DNA of 64,000 nucleotides from Bacteroidaceae bacterium. Lineage in GTDB: Bacteria; Bacteroidota; Bacteroidia; Bacteroidales; Bacteroidaceae. The notes under the pieces are model-generated. The model ran no database searches. It was not told where the DNA came from and worked only from the letters and a program-made list of their open reading frames with translations. This document shows, piece after piece, positions 24,958 through 33,013 of this stretch. The translations under genes and the position numbers were made by a program. The stretch's first letter is position 1. Each line of letters opens with the position of its first letter. The stretch covers positions 1 through 64,000 of the forward strand of contig JAGCGS010000032.1 in NCBI GenBank assembly GCA_017649485.1. The letters are read 5' to 3'.

Positions 24958-25050
24958 ATAAAAAACTCACTTATTATTTCTCTTTATGGAGTAAATTCTT
25001 ATGCTAATAGCACCATCCTTTTGCTCTTTCTTTAAAATCATTCTAAATAA

Positions 25051-25083
25051 TTTGGCGATTGCCAAGCAATGATGTATCTTTGC
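25051..25083 (+). promoter_or_regulatory. Promoter of feoAB
   Basis: TTTG (25051-25054) and TATCTTTGC (25075-25083) with a 20-base spacer. The ATG is at 25103. Confidence 0.7.
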
Positions 25084-25102
25084 ATCAGTAAAAAATAAAG
25101 AC

Positions 25103-27631
25103 ATGAGATTATCGGAGCTGAAGACAGGTGAGAAGGGCATCATTGTGAAAGTTTTAGGTCATGGTGGTTTCCGTAAGCGCATCATTGAGATGGGGTTTAT
25201 CAAGGGCAAGGAAGTGGAGGTACTATTGAACGCTCCTCTCCAGGATCCTGTGAAGTACAAGTTGATGGGTTATGAGGTTTCATTACGACATGACGAGGCG
25301 GAACTGATTGAAATCCTGTCGGAAGCTGAAGTTGAGCACGAACGCTTGAATGACACACTTGGCTTGAATGGTCCTCTTTCCGGTAACCTTCAATTCACGG
25401 ATTACAAGCTAAAACTGGCTCAGCAAAAACGCCGTACCATCAATGTGGCGTTGATTGGCAATCCCAACTGTGGCAAGACTTCCCTGTTCAATTTTGCCAG
25501 TGGCGCTCATGGCAGGGTGGGCAACTATGCCGGCGTGACGGTGGATGCCACGGAAGCTCGTGCCACTTTCGAGGGATATGAGTTTAACCTCACCGACCTG
25601 CCAGGCACTTATTCTTTGTCTTGCTACAGCCCGGAAGAGCTATATGTACGTAAGCATCTGTTCGACAAACGTCCTGATATCGTTATCAATATTATTGATG
25701 CCAGCAACCTGGAGCGTAACCTCTATCTCACTACCCAGTTGGTGGATATGAACCTACGTATGGTGTGTGCCCTGAATATGTACGACGAGTTTGAGCGTCG
25801 TGGCGACCATGTGGATATCGAGACATTGAGTTCGCTGTTTGGCGTGCCAATGATACCTACCTCCTTTAAGACGGGCATGAATGTGGACTTGCTTTTCCAC
25901 ATTATCATCAATATGTATGAAGGAGCCGATTTTATTGATGATAAGGGCAACATCAACCCGGAGGTGGCAAAGGAGATAAAAGAATGGCATGATACTTATG
26001 CAGGTCAGTCACCGCAACACCATATCGAAGATTTTGCCGATGGTAATCGTCCGCTGAAGAATTATTATCGTCATATCCATGTCAATCACGGACAGTATGT
26101 AGAGCGAGGCATCAATACTGTCCAAGTGCCGCTGAAGGCGAACAAACATCTGCGACAGCTGTATTCCACCCGTTACTTAGCTATTAAGTTATTGGAGCGC
26201 GACCAGTCGGTGGAGCAAATCATCGCTGACCTGCCCAATGCAGATGCCATCTTGGATGCCCGTAAGCAGGCAGCCGCTCAGATAGAACGAGATACTCACC
26301 AGGATGCAGAAACCGCTATCATGGATGCCAAGTATGGTTTCATTCATGGAGCTTTGTCTGAGGCAGGCTATACTGAGGGTGAAGTGGTAGATACCTATAA
26401 GATGACTCATCTTATCGATAGTATCCTGTCAAACAGATGGCTGGGATTCCCCATCTTCTTCCTGCTGCTGTTCCTGATGTTTGAGGTAACATTTGAATCA
26501 GGTCAGTATCCGATGGATTGGATAGAGGAGGGTGTTGCCTGGCTGGGTGATTTGATAGGGAGTACGATGCCAGAAGGCTCACTCCGTTCTCTGTTGGTGG
26601 ACGGCGTGATTGGCGGCGTTGGGTCTGTCATCGTGTTTTTACCTCAGATTCTTATACTTTATTTCTTCATCTCTTTGATGGAAGATTCGGGTTATATGGC
26701 TCGTGCTGCTTTCATCATGGATAAGCTGATGCACAAGATGGGATTGCATGGCAAGTCGTTCATCCCCTTGATTATGGGCTTTGGCTGCAATGTTCCCGCC
26801 GTAATGGCAACACGCACCATCGAGAGCCGTAGGTCGAGGATTATCACCATGATGATATTGCCTTTTATGTCATGCTCGGCTCGCCTACCTATTTATATTA
26901 TGATCACGGGAACCTTCTTCTCACTGCAATATCGCTCCCTGGCGATGATTTCGCTCTATGCTGTCGGCATCCTGGTGGCTGTGGTGGTGAGCAATATCTT
27001 CTCGCGCCTGGTCATCAAAGGTGAGGATACGCCTTTTGTGATGGAGCTGCCTCCTTATCGTATGCCTACGGCGAAAGCAATTGGCAGGCACACCTGGGAG
27101 AAAGGCAAGGAGTATTTGAAGAAGATGGGTGGCATCATCCTGGTGGCTTCAGTAATTGTCTGGACGTTGCAATATTTCCCACACGATGATTCGCTGACTA
27201 CGCAACAACAGCAGGAGCAGTCGTATATAGGTCGTTTGGGTAAGGCCATCGAGCCAGTGTTCAAGCCACAGGGTTTCAATTGGAAACTTGATGTGTCACT
27301 CATAGCTGGAGTGGGGGCTAAGGAGATTGTAGCTTCCACCCTGGGTGTGATTTATTCCGACGACGACTCGTTTGCCGACGATGATGCTTTTAGCGATGAT
27401 AGTGAGAAATACACACGACTCCGCCAACAGATGCTCGATGATGGCATCACACCGTTGGTGGGTTACTGTTACCTGTTATTCATCTTACTCTACTTCCCTT
27501 GTGTTGCTACCATTGTAGCCATTAAGAACGAAACGGGCAGTTGGCAATGGGCAGTCTTTGCTGCCATCTATACCACCTGTATAGCCTGGGTTATCTCTGC
27601 AATCGTTTATCAGATAGGCATGTTGTTATGA
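25103..27631 (+). CDS. feoB: Fused FeoA-FeoB ferrous iron transporter
   Basis: An 842-residue inner-membrane Fe(II) importer. Residues 1-75 are a FeoA SH3-like domain (LSELKTGEKGIIVKVLGHGG, then RIIEMGFIKGKEVEV); the GTPase follows with G1 GNPNCGKTSLFN near residue 118, G3 DLPGTYSL and a G4 NMYDE. From about residue 445 come the paired gate domains with multiple membrane spans (DSGYMARAAFIMDKLMHK, then GFGCNVPAVMATRT and SCSARLPIY). FeoA-FeoB fusion is common in Bacteroidota. The next gene starts inside its stop codon (ATGA overlap) and encodes a Cys-rich Feo partner. Confidence 0.96.
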   Translation: MRLSELKTGEKGIIVKVLGHGGFRKRIIEMGFIKGKEVEVLLNAPLQDPVKYKLMGYEVSLRHDEAELIEILSEAEVEHERLNDTLGLNGPLSGNLQFTDYKLKLAQQKRRTINVALIGNPNCGKTSLFNFASGAHGRVGNYAGVTVDATEARATFEGYEFNLTDLPGTYSLSCYSPEELYVRKHLFDKRPDIVINIIDASNLERNLYLTTQLVDMNLRMVCALNMYDEFERRGDHVDIETLSSLFGVPMIPTSFKTGMNVDLLFHIIINMYEGADFIDDKGNINPEVAKEIKEWHDTYAGQSPQHHIEDFADGNRPLKNYYRHIHVNHGQYVERGINTVQVPLKANKHLRQLYSTRYLAIKLLERDQSVEQIIADLPNADAILDARKQAAAQIERDTHQDAETAIMDAKYGFIHGALSEAGYTEGEVVDTYKMTHLIDSILSNRWLGFPIFFLLLFLMFEVTFESGQYPMDWIEEGVAWLGDLIGSTMPEGSLRSLLVDGVIGGVGSVIVFLPQILILYFFISLMEDSGYMARAAFIMDKLMHKMGLHGKSFIPLIMGFGCNVPAVMATRTIESRRSRIITMMILPFMSCSARLPIYIMITGTFFSLQYRSLAMISLYAVGILVAVVVSNIFSRLVIKGEDTPFVMELPPYRMPTAKAIGRHTWEKGKEYLKKMGGIILVASVIVWTLQYFPHDDSLTTQQQQEQSYIGRLGKAIEPVFKPQGFNWKLDVSLIAGVGAKEIVASTLGVIYSDDDSFADDDAFSDDSEKYTRLRQQMLDDGITPLVGYCYLLFILLYFPCVATIVAIKNETGSWQWAVFAAIYTTCIAWVISAIVYQIGMLL

Positions 27632-27849
27632 TGGGAGGTTGGCAAGACTGGGTTGTGGGACTGATTGTGGCGCTTTGCCTCATCAGGTTAGGCATAAGCA
27701 TCTGGAACATGTTCCTGAAGAGCAAAGGAGCCAGACAAGACCCCTGTGCGCACTGCGCTCAGCCCTGTGATGTCAAGCGTTTGTACGATAAGAAAGTGGC
27801 GAATTGCTGCAAGAGTGAGAAAAAAACAAAGAAATCTTGTTGTGAATAG
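27628..27849 (+). CDS. FeoB-associated Cys-rich membrane protein
   Basis: A 73-residue protein overlapping the feoB stop by four bases. One N-terminal membrane span (about residues 6-29, WVVGLIVALCLIRLGISIW) is followed by a Cys-rich tail: CAHCAQPCDVK, then NCCK and KSCC at the end. Such small proteins regularly accompany FeoB in place of FeoC and may handle iron or modulate the transporter. The role is inferred from position and composition. Confidence 0.85.
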   Translation: MMGGWQDWVVGLIVALCLIRLGISIWNMFLKSKGARQDPCAHCAQPCDVKRLYDKKVANCCKSEKKTKKSCCE

Positions 27850-27880
27850 TTGTCAATTCAAAAAAATGTTGTACATTTGC
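27850..27880 (+). promoter_or_regulatory. Promoter of tRNA-Cys
   Basis: TTG (27850-27852) and TACATTTGC (27872-27880) with a spacer of 19 bases; the tRNA starts 20 bases later. Confidence 0.6.
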
Positions 27881-27899
27881 ATCCGCATTCAACAAATTT

Positions 27900-27971
27900 G
27901 GTGCCTTGGATGAGTGGTTGAGTCACTGGTCTGCAAAACCATGCACGGCGGTTCGAATCCGCCAGGCACCT
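27900..27971 (+). tRNA. tRNA-Cys (GCA anticodon)
   Basis: Acceptor GGTGCCT pairs with AGGCACC; the anticodon loop CTGCAAA carries GCA; the T-arm is GGCGGTTCGAATCCGCC. The discriminator base is T (U73), as expected for tRNA-Cys. CCA is not encoded. Confidence 0.96.
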
Positions 27972-27973
27972 CA

Positions 27974-28013
27974 AAGAAGCCTGAGAGCGTTTCGTTTTCA
28001 GGCTTCTTCTTTT
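27974..28013 (+). terminator. Terminator of tRNA-Cys
   Basis: AAGAAGCCTGA (27974-27984) and TCAGGCTTCTT (27998-28008) form a perfect 11-base stem, followed by CTTTT. Confidence 0.9.
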
Positions 28014-28127
28014 ATGTTCCCGCCCCTTTGTCAAGATAGGCTTTTTGCTCTCGTATAATGAAAGCAGAGACATTAGTAATGTGCAGACATAGACATTACT
28101 GTGTTGATGGCTTGCAATATACTAATG

Positions 28128-28196
28128 TTAAGGCTGAGAGATTACTAATAAGTAGGCTGAGCTATTAGTAATAGGTAGGCTGGGCAATTAGTAATA
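28128..28196. repeat. Three 23-base tandem repeats
   Basis: Units 28128-28150, 28151-28173 and 28174-28196 share AGGCTGRG, a short variable part, and ATTASTAATA at the end. Each unit contains the near-palindrome ATTASTAAT. Confidence 0.8.
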
Positions 28197-28275
28197 AAAA
28201 GGTGTTGTTATTGGCAATTGATAAATGGGGCTAAAACTGGTGTAGTGAGGGGGAAAAGAAAGGAATGCCTGCTAT

Positions 28276-28391
28276 CGTTCGTCGGGAGCCTTGCTATGGG
28301 TCGTCGCAGTATCTCCTATGCTTGAAAGGAATATCTTCTATTACCCTATAGGAGATATTGCGACGACCCATGGCAGATATTCTGACGAATG
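28276..28391. repeat. 116-base imperfect palindrome
   Basis: The central arms, 28296-28319 and 28348-28371 (24 bases each, starting ATGGGTCGTCGCA), are complementary except for one G-U-type change, around a 28-base loop. The outer 20 bases of each arm also pair in part (CGTTCGTC at 28276 against GACGAATG at 28384). The transcribed form would be one long hairpin. Confidence 0.85.
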
Positions 28392-28524
28392 ATGCTAATA
28401 TTTTCATCACCCCATAGCAAGCATGAGAGCTGCACTTGACAACTGCTATCGCTGTTTGTAGAAACCATTATAAGGCTTGTTTATGGTGATTTATATAACT
28501 TTGTTAGGGTTTTAGTTCTTTTTG

Positions 28525-28556
28525 TTTGCATTATTTCGAATAATCATTTAACTTTG
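28525..28556 (+). promoter_or_regulatory. Promoter of the surface lipoprotein operon
   Basis: TTTG (28525-28528) and TAACTTTG (28549-28556), 20 bases apart. It gives a leader of about 80 bases before the ATG at 28644. A second TAACTTTG occurs at 28496-28503 without a clear partner. Confidence 0.65.
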
Positions 28557-28643
28557 AAGATGATTATGGCTGAATCCTATAACCTTGAAAAAAGGATGGA
28601 GTTAGTGTTGTGGGATTGTAAAAACAATATAGTTTTAAATACC

Positions 28644-30956
28644 ATGAAATTCTACGGGAAACTTTTTAGTATCGTGGTGAGCTTACTGCTTTTAGCTGGC
28701 TGCTCTAACGATGATAATGTATTTAAACAAGAAGATAACACTGAAGGACTGAAGACATTCACCTCATTTACTGCCACGCTTGACGATTTGGCAGGAACTC
28801 GTGCGTATTTAGATGCTGAGGCTTCCAATGGAATAAGGCGTGTGCATTGGGAACAAGGTGACATTATTTCCGTGTATAGTGACACCGATTTGGCACTTAA
28901 AGAGTTTGTGATGACTGGTCTCGATGAGAACGGTGTAGGTACGTTCATTGGCGAGGAGGTTACAGGCAATCAGTTCTATGCAGTGTTTGCACCCAACAAG
29001 GAAGTCGAAGTTGATGCTGATGACCCTAATGTGATTCACATTAAAGGTGCTGCTTCCAATATAGTTGCCGATCAAGACACTGACGCTCACTTTACTGTCC
29101 CAATGGTGGCCACTACAACAGGCAGTTCGTTTTCCTTCAAGCAGACTGCTGGTCTTGTGCAGATAAACGTGGGTAATGTCCATCAGATTGATGATCTCTT
29201 CTTCAGAGGTAGTAATCTTGAGCCGATAGGTGAGTATTATTTGGTAGATATGTCGAATAATAAGCCTGTATTGAAGCTTGAGGAAGGAGCTAATTCTGTA
29301 GGCTATGGTCAATGCATCAAGAATTTAGATGATAAATATGTGAGTGTTTATTATATCCTGCCTCCAATGGTGTTTGAGAGCGGCTTCTTGCTTACTATTA
29401 GTGGCGTTGACAAGGACGGTAAAGAGTTCGAGATTGAAAAAAGTTTTGATTCCCGCTTTGAGGTCAAGGCTGGCAGCATCTCCAGTTTTACATTGTTAGA
29501 TATTTCAGCTGAGTTGGAAGCTGATAAGATAATTGAGTTTGCCGACCCGATAGCCAAGCAAATCTGCGTGGAGAATTGGGATACTAATAGAGATGGCGAG
29601 TTGAGCTATGCGGAGGCAGCAGCGGTAACAGATATTGGAACGCTATTCCAAAATGACACAGAATCAGCCAAGCCAAATCCTTCAATAATAACTAAGGATA
29701 TGGTATCATTTGATGAGTTCCAGTATTTTACGGGGGTGACAGAGTTGAAAGAAGCAGCTTTTCTATTATGTATGAAATTGCAAAGTATTATCCTGCCAAA
29801 ATCATTGATATCCATTGGTAGCCGTGCTTTTATTCAGTGCAGATCTCTGACTGAATTAGAAATACCAGAAGGTGTGAGAGAGATAGGAGGTAGGGCTTTT
29901 AGTAGTACTTCTCTGCAACGCCTGCATATCCCTGCCAGTTTGGTGTCTTTTGGATCTATAGATAATTGTATTACACTGAACGAAATAACAGTTGACAGCA
30001 ATAACCCCGTATATGATTCACGTGAGAACTGCAATGCCATCATTGAGACGGCTACCAATACCTTGCTTTACGGATGTAACAATACTAAAATACCTTCTTC
30101 AGTAGCGAAGATAGCTGCATCTGCCTTGTCTGGCTATAGCGGTTTTACGAGTGACAATCTTGATCTGGGTAATGTGATTTCAGTGGGTGCATACGCATTT
30201 TCCAGTACTAACTTAACTGGCACATTGAGAATTCCTGCAACTTTGGTAGAGATTGGAAATAGTGCATTCTCAGGCTCATTTACAAGTATTGTAGTAGATA
30301 CAGGCAATCCTGTTTACGACTCGCGCGATAATTGTAATGCCATTATTGAGACGGCTGATAACGAGTTGATTGTTGGCTGTTCTGCTACTCAGATTCCAAA
30401 TGGTGTGGCGGCATTAGGTAATGGGGCATTCCAAAATGTGCAAGGTCTTGGCAATGTAGTAATACCACCCTCTGTGACTTCACTTGGTTCTTCTGTTTTT
30501 AATGGCAGCGATATCAAGAGTGTGGAGATTCCTGAAGGTGTGACCGCTATTCCTGTATCTTGTTTTGCCAATTGTTCGGAGCTTGAAACAGTAAAACTTC
30601 CTTCTACTTTAAAGGAGATCGCTTCGTCTGCATTCTTACGTAATTATAAACTGAAGCACATAAACTTCCCAGAAGGGTTAATGACAATAGGTGATTGGGC
30701 TTTCCAAAACCATGTGTTGGAAACGATAGATTTGCCATCCACATTGACCAGTATAGGAAGGGATGCTTTTAGTGGGAATAATTCGGTAGCAACGGTTATT
30801 GTTCGGGCTATAGAGCCACCTGTATTAAAGATGTGGAATTCTATGCTTACTTTGCCGAAAGGAGCTACCTATTATGTTCCTGCAGAAAGTATCGAAGATT
30901 ATAAGAAAGCAGAAGGCTGGAACCAGATAAGTAATTTCCTACCAATAACAGAATAA
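28644..30956 (+). CDS. BspA-like leucine-rich repeat surface lipoprotein
   Basis: A 770-residue lipoprotein (MKFYGKLFSIVVSLLLLAGC, lipobox LAGC). Residues about 25-290 form a fimbrillin-like domain (PPMVFESGFLLTISG is a typical late strand). A short EF-hand-like loop DTNRDGELSY follows near residue 318. From about residue 370 come LRR_5/BspA repeats (IGSRAFIQCRSLTELEIP and similar), including two copies of a NPVYDSRxNCNAIIET block. The ATG at 28644 is chosen because it starts the signal and lies after the promoter; an in-frame ATG at 28554 overlaps the -7 box. BspA proteins bind host or bacterial surfaces; that role here is inference. First gene of a three-gene operon. Confidence 0.85.
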   Translation: MKFYGKLFSIVVSLLLLAGCSNDDNVFKQEDNTEGLKTFTSFTATLDDLAGTRAYLDAEASNGIRRVHWEQGDIISVYSDTDLALKEFVMTGLDENGVGTFIGEEVTGNQFYAVFAPNKEVEVDADDPNVIHIKGAASNIVADQDTDAHFTVPMVATTTGSSFSFKQTAGLVQINVGNVHQIDDLFFRGSNLEPIGEYYLVDMSNNKPVLKLEEGANSVGYGQCIKNLDDKYVSVYYILPPMVFESGFLLTISGVDKDGKEFEIEKSFDSRFEVKAGSISSFTLLDISAELEADKIIEFADPIAKQICVENWDTNRDGELSYAEAAAVTDIGTLFQNDTESAKPNPSIITKDMVSFDEFQYFTGVTELKEAAFLLCMKLQSIILPKSLISIGSRAFIQCRSLTELEIPEGVREIGGRAFSSTSLQRLHIPASLVSFGSIDNCITLNEITVDSNNPVYDSRENCNAIIETATNTLLYGCNNTKIPSSVAKIAASALSGYSGFTSDNLDLGNVISVGAYAFSSTNLTGTLRIPATLVEIGNSAFSGSFTSIVVDTGNPVYDSRDNCNAIIETADNELIVGCSATQIPNGVAALGNGAFQNVQGLGNVVIPPSVTSLGSSVFNGSDIKSVEIPEGVTAIPVSCFANCSELETVKLPSTLKEIASSAFLRNYKLKHINFPEGLMTIGDWAFQNHVLETIDLPSTLTSIGRDAFSGNNSVATVIVRAIEPPVLKMWNSMLTLPKGATYYVPAESIEDYKKAEGWNQISNFLPITE
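28699..28787 (+). repeat. 89-base segment shared with the next gene
   Basis: This segment, coding for the residues after the lipobox Cys, is identical to 31056-31144 except for one base (A at 28721, G at 31078). Outside it the two genes diverge quickly. Confidence 0.9.
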
Positions 30957-31006
30957 TCATTTGATCAAGTTAATGGAGCTTGAAATAAGTAAAGACAAAG
31001 AGAAAT

Positions 31007-32995
31007 ATGAGCAAGAGTTTATTTGGCATCGTAGCTGGGCTGCTTTTGTTGGCAAGCTGCTCTAACGATGATAATGTGTTTAAACAAGAAGATAACACTG
31101 AAGGACTGAAGACATTCACCTCATTTACTGCCACGCTTGACGATGTGACAGGTACACGCTTATATATAGAAGGTGCATCATCCGATGGCGCAAGGCGTGT
31201 GTTTTGGGATTATGGTGATGTTATTTCTGTGTATAGCGATACGGATACAGAACTGAAAGAGTATAGGTTGACAAGCCTCTCAGAAGATAACAAGGCAACA
31301 TTCACTGGTGACAAAGTGACTGGCAACACTTTTTATGCAGTTTATTCGTATTACAATGAATGTAGCGTGGATGAGGAAAACCCTGCTATTCTACATTTTA
31401 GTAGGGGAGGCTCCAGGTATGATGCTAAGCCGAACCAAAACGTTTTTTTCCGTGGTCCTATGGTTGCTACTTCCTCCGGAAATGTGTTAGTCTTTAAGCA
31501 AACAACAGGTATTATTCAAATTACGGTTGGTAATATTCCCCAAATCAGGAACATCAGTCTGTACGGTAATAATTATGAGCCATTGGGCATGTATAGTACT
31601 GTGGATTTGTCGGCAAATCAACCTATACTGAAGCTTGATCCAGGGGCAAATATCGTTGGCTTTGGTGGGGGCTATAGTAATCTCAACGACAACTATATCG
31701 ACATTTATTTCGTCATACCTCCAATGGTTTTTGAAAACGGTTTCAACATCACTATACAAGGCGTTGACTATAATGGCGATGAGTTTGATATAAAAAAGAA
31801 ATATAACTCTGAGTTTGAAGTCAAAGTTGGCACTCTCTCCAAATTCTCATTGGTAGATATCTCTGCTGAGATAATTAGACAGCAACAAGAAGCTGAGGAA
31901 GCTGCAGTTAAAACAAGGGCTGCTTTGGAGAAATTCTATCAGGCTCTGGGTGGAGACAACTGGTATAACAACGATAACTGGTGTACCGATGCTCCGCTGA
32001 ATGAGTGGTACGGACTGAGTGTGGATAATTCAGGTGCGGTAATTAGTATTGATATGTATAATAATAATATGTCTGGTGATATTCCTGCAGAGATCGGAGA
32101 CCTTTCCAACTTAAGTACGCTGTATCTAAGTGACAATGGTATTACCTCCTTACCAGAAGAAATATCCCAGCTTCCGTTGAAATACTTGTATTTAGATGGC
32201 TGTTCTCTCTCCTCGTTGCCAGAATCTTTTGGCCAATTGAAGGGTCTGAATAGTTTATATTTGGGCAATCAGTTCACGGAAATCCCTGATGTCATTCGTC
32301 AGTTGAAAAACTTAAGGACCTTAGGAATGGCTAACAACAGGATAACTGAGGTGCCATCATGGTTGGCGGAATTAACCAATCTTACTTACATAGTTTTGAA
32401 CTATAATCAGCTTACGGGTGAACTCCCCGCTACTTTTGCCAATATGCGCGACCTCATGTATCTCTACCTTCATAGCAACTATTTGACAGGCTCGATACCA
32501 GAAACTTATTTCACCAACCTGTCAAATCTTGTAACTTTGAATTTGGCGAACAATTGCCTGACTGGTATCATTACTAAAGAGATGCAGCAGAGTGAAATGT
32601 GGCAACACTTGAGCAACTTATCTATTAACCCTCAGCGGAAAGGTTATGGTATTACCATAGAGAATGGTGTTACATCAATCACATTGAATGCAGAGGAGCT
32701 GACACTGAAGGTTGGTGATACCTTCCGATTTGAAGCTACGGTACTTCCCGAGGATGCTATTAGACGCGATGTGACATGGGGGTATAGATATAGTGGTTTT
32801 TCAAAGCCTTTCAATATACTTGATGATGGTTTTGTTGAGGCTATTTCAGAAGGTGAGTTCCGTGTATATGCCTATGCTACAGATGGATCTAACGTGCAAG
32901 CGGTTTGCCACGTTCAAGTTATCCCTGCTTCTTCTGATATGAAGACGGGCGACTTTGAAGGCTATACTGGCGATGATCTGAATTGGGACAATTAA
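31007..32995 (+). CDS. LRR lipoprotein with fimbrillin-like N-terminus and Ig-like end
   Basis: A 662-residue lipoprotein (MSKSLFGIVAGLLLLASC, lipobox LASC). Its first 290 residues resemble those of the preceding gene, with near-identical DNA after the lipobox. A helical joint (RQQQEAEEAAVKTRAALEKF) leads to plant-type LRRs (about 300-530): GGDNWYNNDNWC caps them, then LSNLSTLYLSDNGITSLP and further units with NxLTGxIP. The last 90 residues are a Big_2-like Ig fold (SITLNAEELTLKVGDTFRFEA), ending in an acidic tail DDLNWDN. It lies 50 bases after the first operon gene and 18 before the third. Probably surface exposed; ligand unknown. Confidence 0.82.
   Translation: MSKSLFGIVAGLLLLASCSNDDNVFKQEDNTEGLKTFTSFTATLDDVTGTRLYIEGASSDGARRVFWDYGDVISVYSDTDTELKEYRLTSLSEDNKATFTGDKVTGNTFYAVYSYYNECSVDEENPAILHFSRGGSRYDAKPNQNVFFRGPMVATSSGNVLVFKQTTGIIQITVGNIPQIRNISLYGNNYEPLGMYSTVDLSANQPILKLDPGANIVGFGGGYSNLNDNYIDIYFVIPPMVFENGFNITIQGVDYNGDEFDIKKKYNSEFEVKVGTLSKFSLVDISAEIIRQQQEAEEAAVKTRAALEKFYQALGGDNWYNNDNWCTDAPLNEWYGLSVDNSGAVISIDMYNNNMSGDIPAEIGDLSNLSTLYLSDNGITSLPEEISQLPLKYLYLDGCSLSSLPESFGQLKGLNSLYLGNQFTEIPDVIRQLKNLRTLGMANNRITEVPSWLAELTNLTYIVLNYNQLTGELPATFANMRDLMYLYLHSNYLTGSIPETYFTNLSNLVTLNLANNCLTGIITKEMQQSEMWQHLSNLSINPQRKGYGITIENGVTSITLNAEELTLKVGDTFRFEATVLPEDAIRRDVTWGYRYSGFSKPFNILDDGFVEAISEGEFRVYAYATDGSNVQAVCHVQVIPASSDMKTGDFEGYTGDDLNWDN
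31056..31144 (+). repeat. 89-base segment shared with the preceding gene
   Basis: One mismatch to 28699-28787. See that entry. Confidence 0.9.
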
Positions 32996-33013
32996 TGAAT
33001 GGAGGATTAGAGT

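Larger units (their letters stand above)
28014..28524. other. Gene-free region with tandem repeats and a large palindrome
   Basis: No reading frame of interest. ATTAGTAAT-type words recur from 28070 on, culminating in the 23-base tandem repeats at 28128-28196. A 116-base imperfect palindrome occupies 28276-28391, and CTTGCTATGGG (28290-28300) recurs inverted at 28411-28421. The region separates the core genes from the surface lipoprotein locus. Confidence 0.6.

Noticed and set aside
28065..28200. A CRISPR array
   Set aside because: The repeated units are contiguous 23-mers without unique spacers, and no cas gene is in the window.
28276..28421. An invertible promoter (phase variation) of the Bacteroides type
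   Set aside because: The segment between the arms is only 28 bases (110 for the outer pair) with no convincing promoter inside, and no site-specific recombinase gene is nearby.
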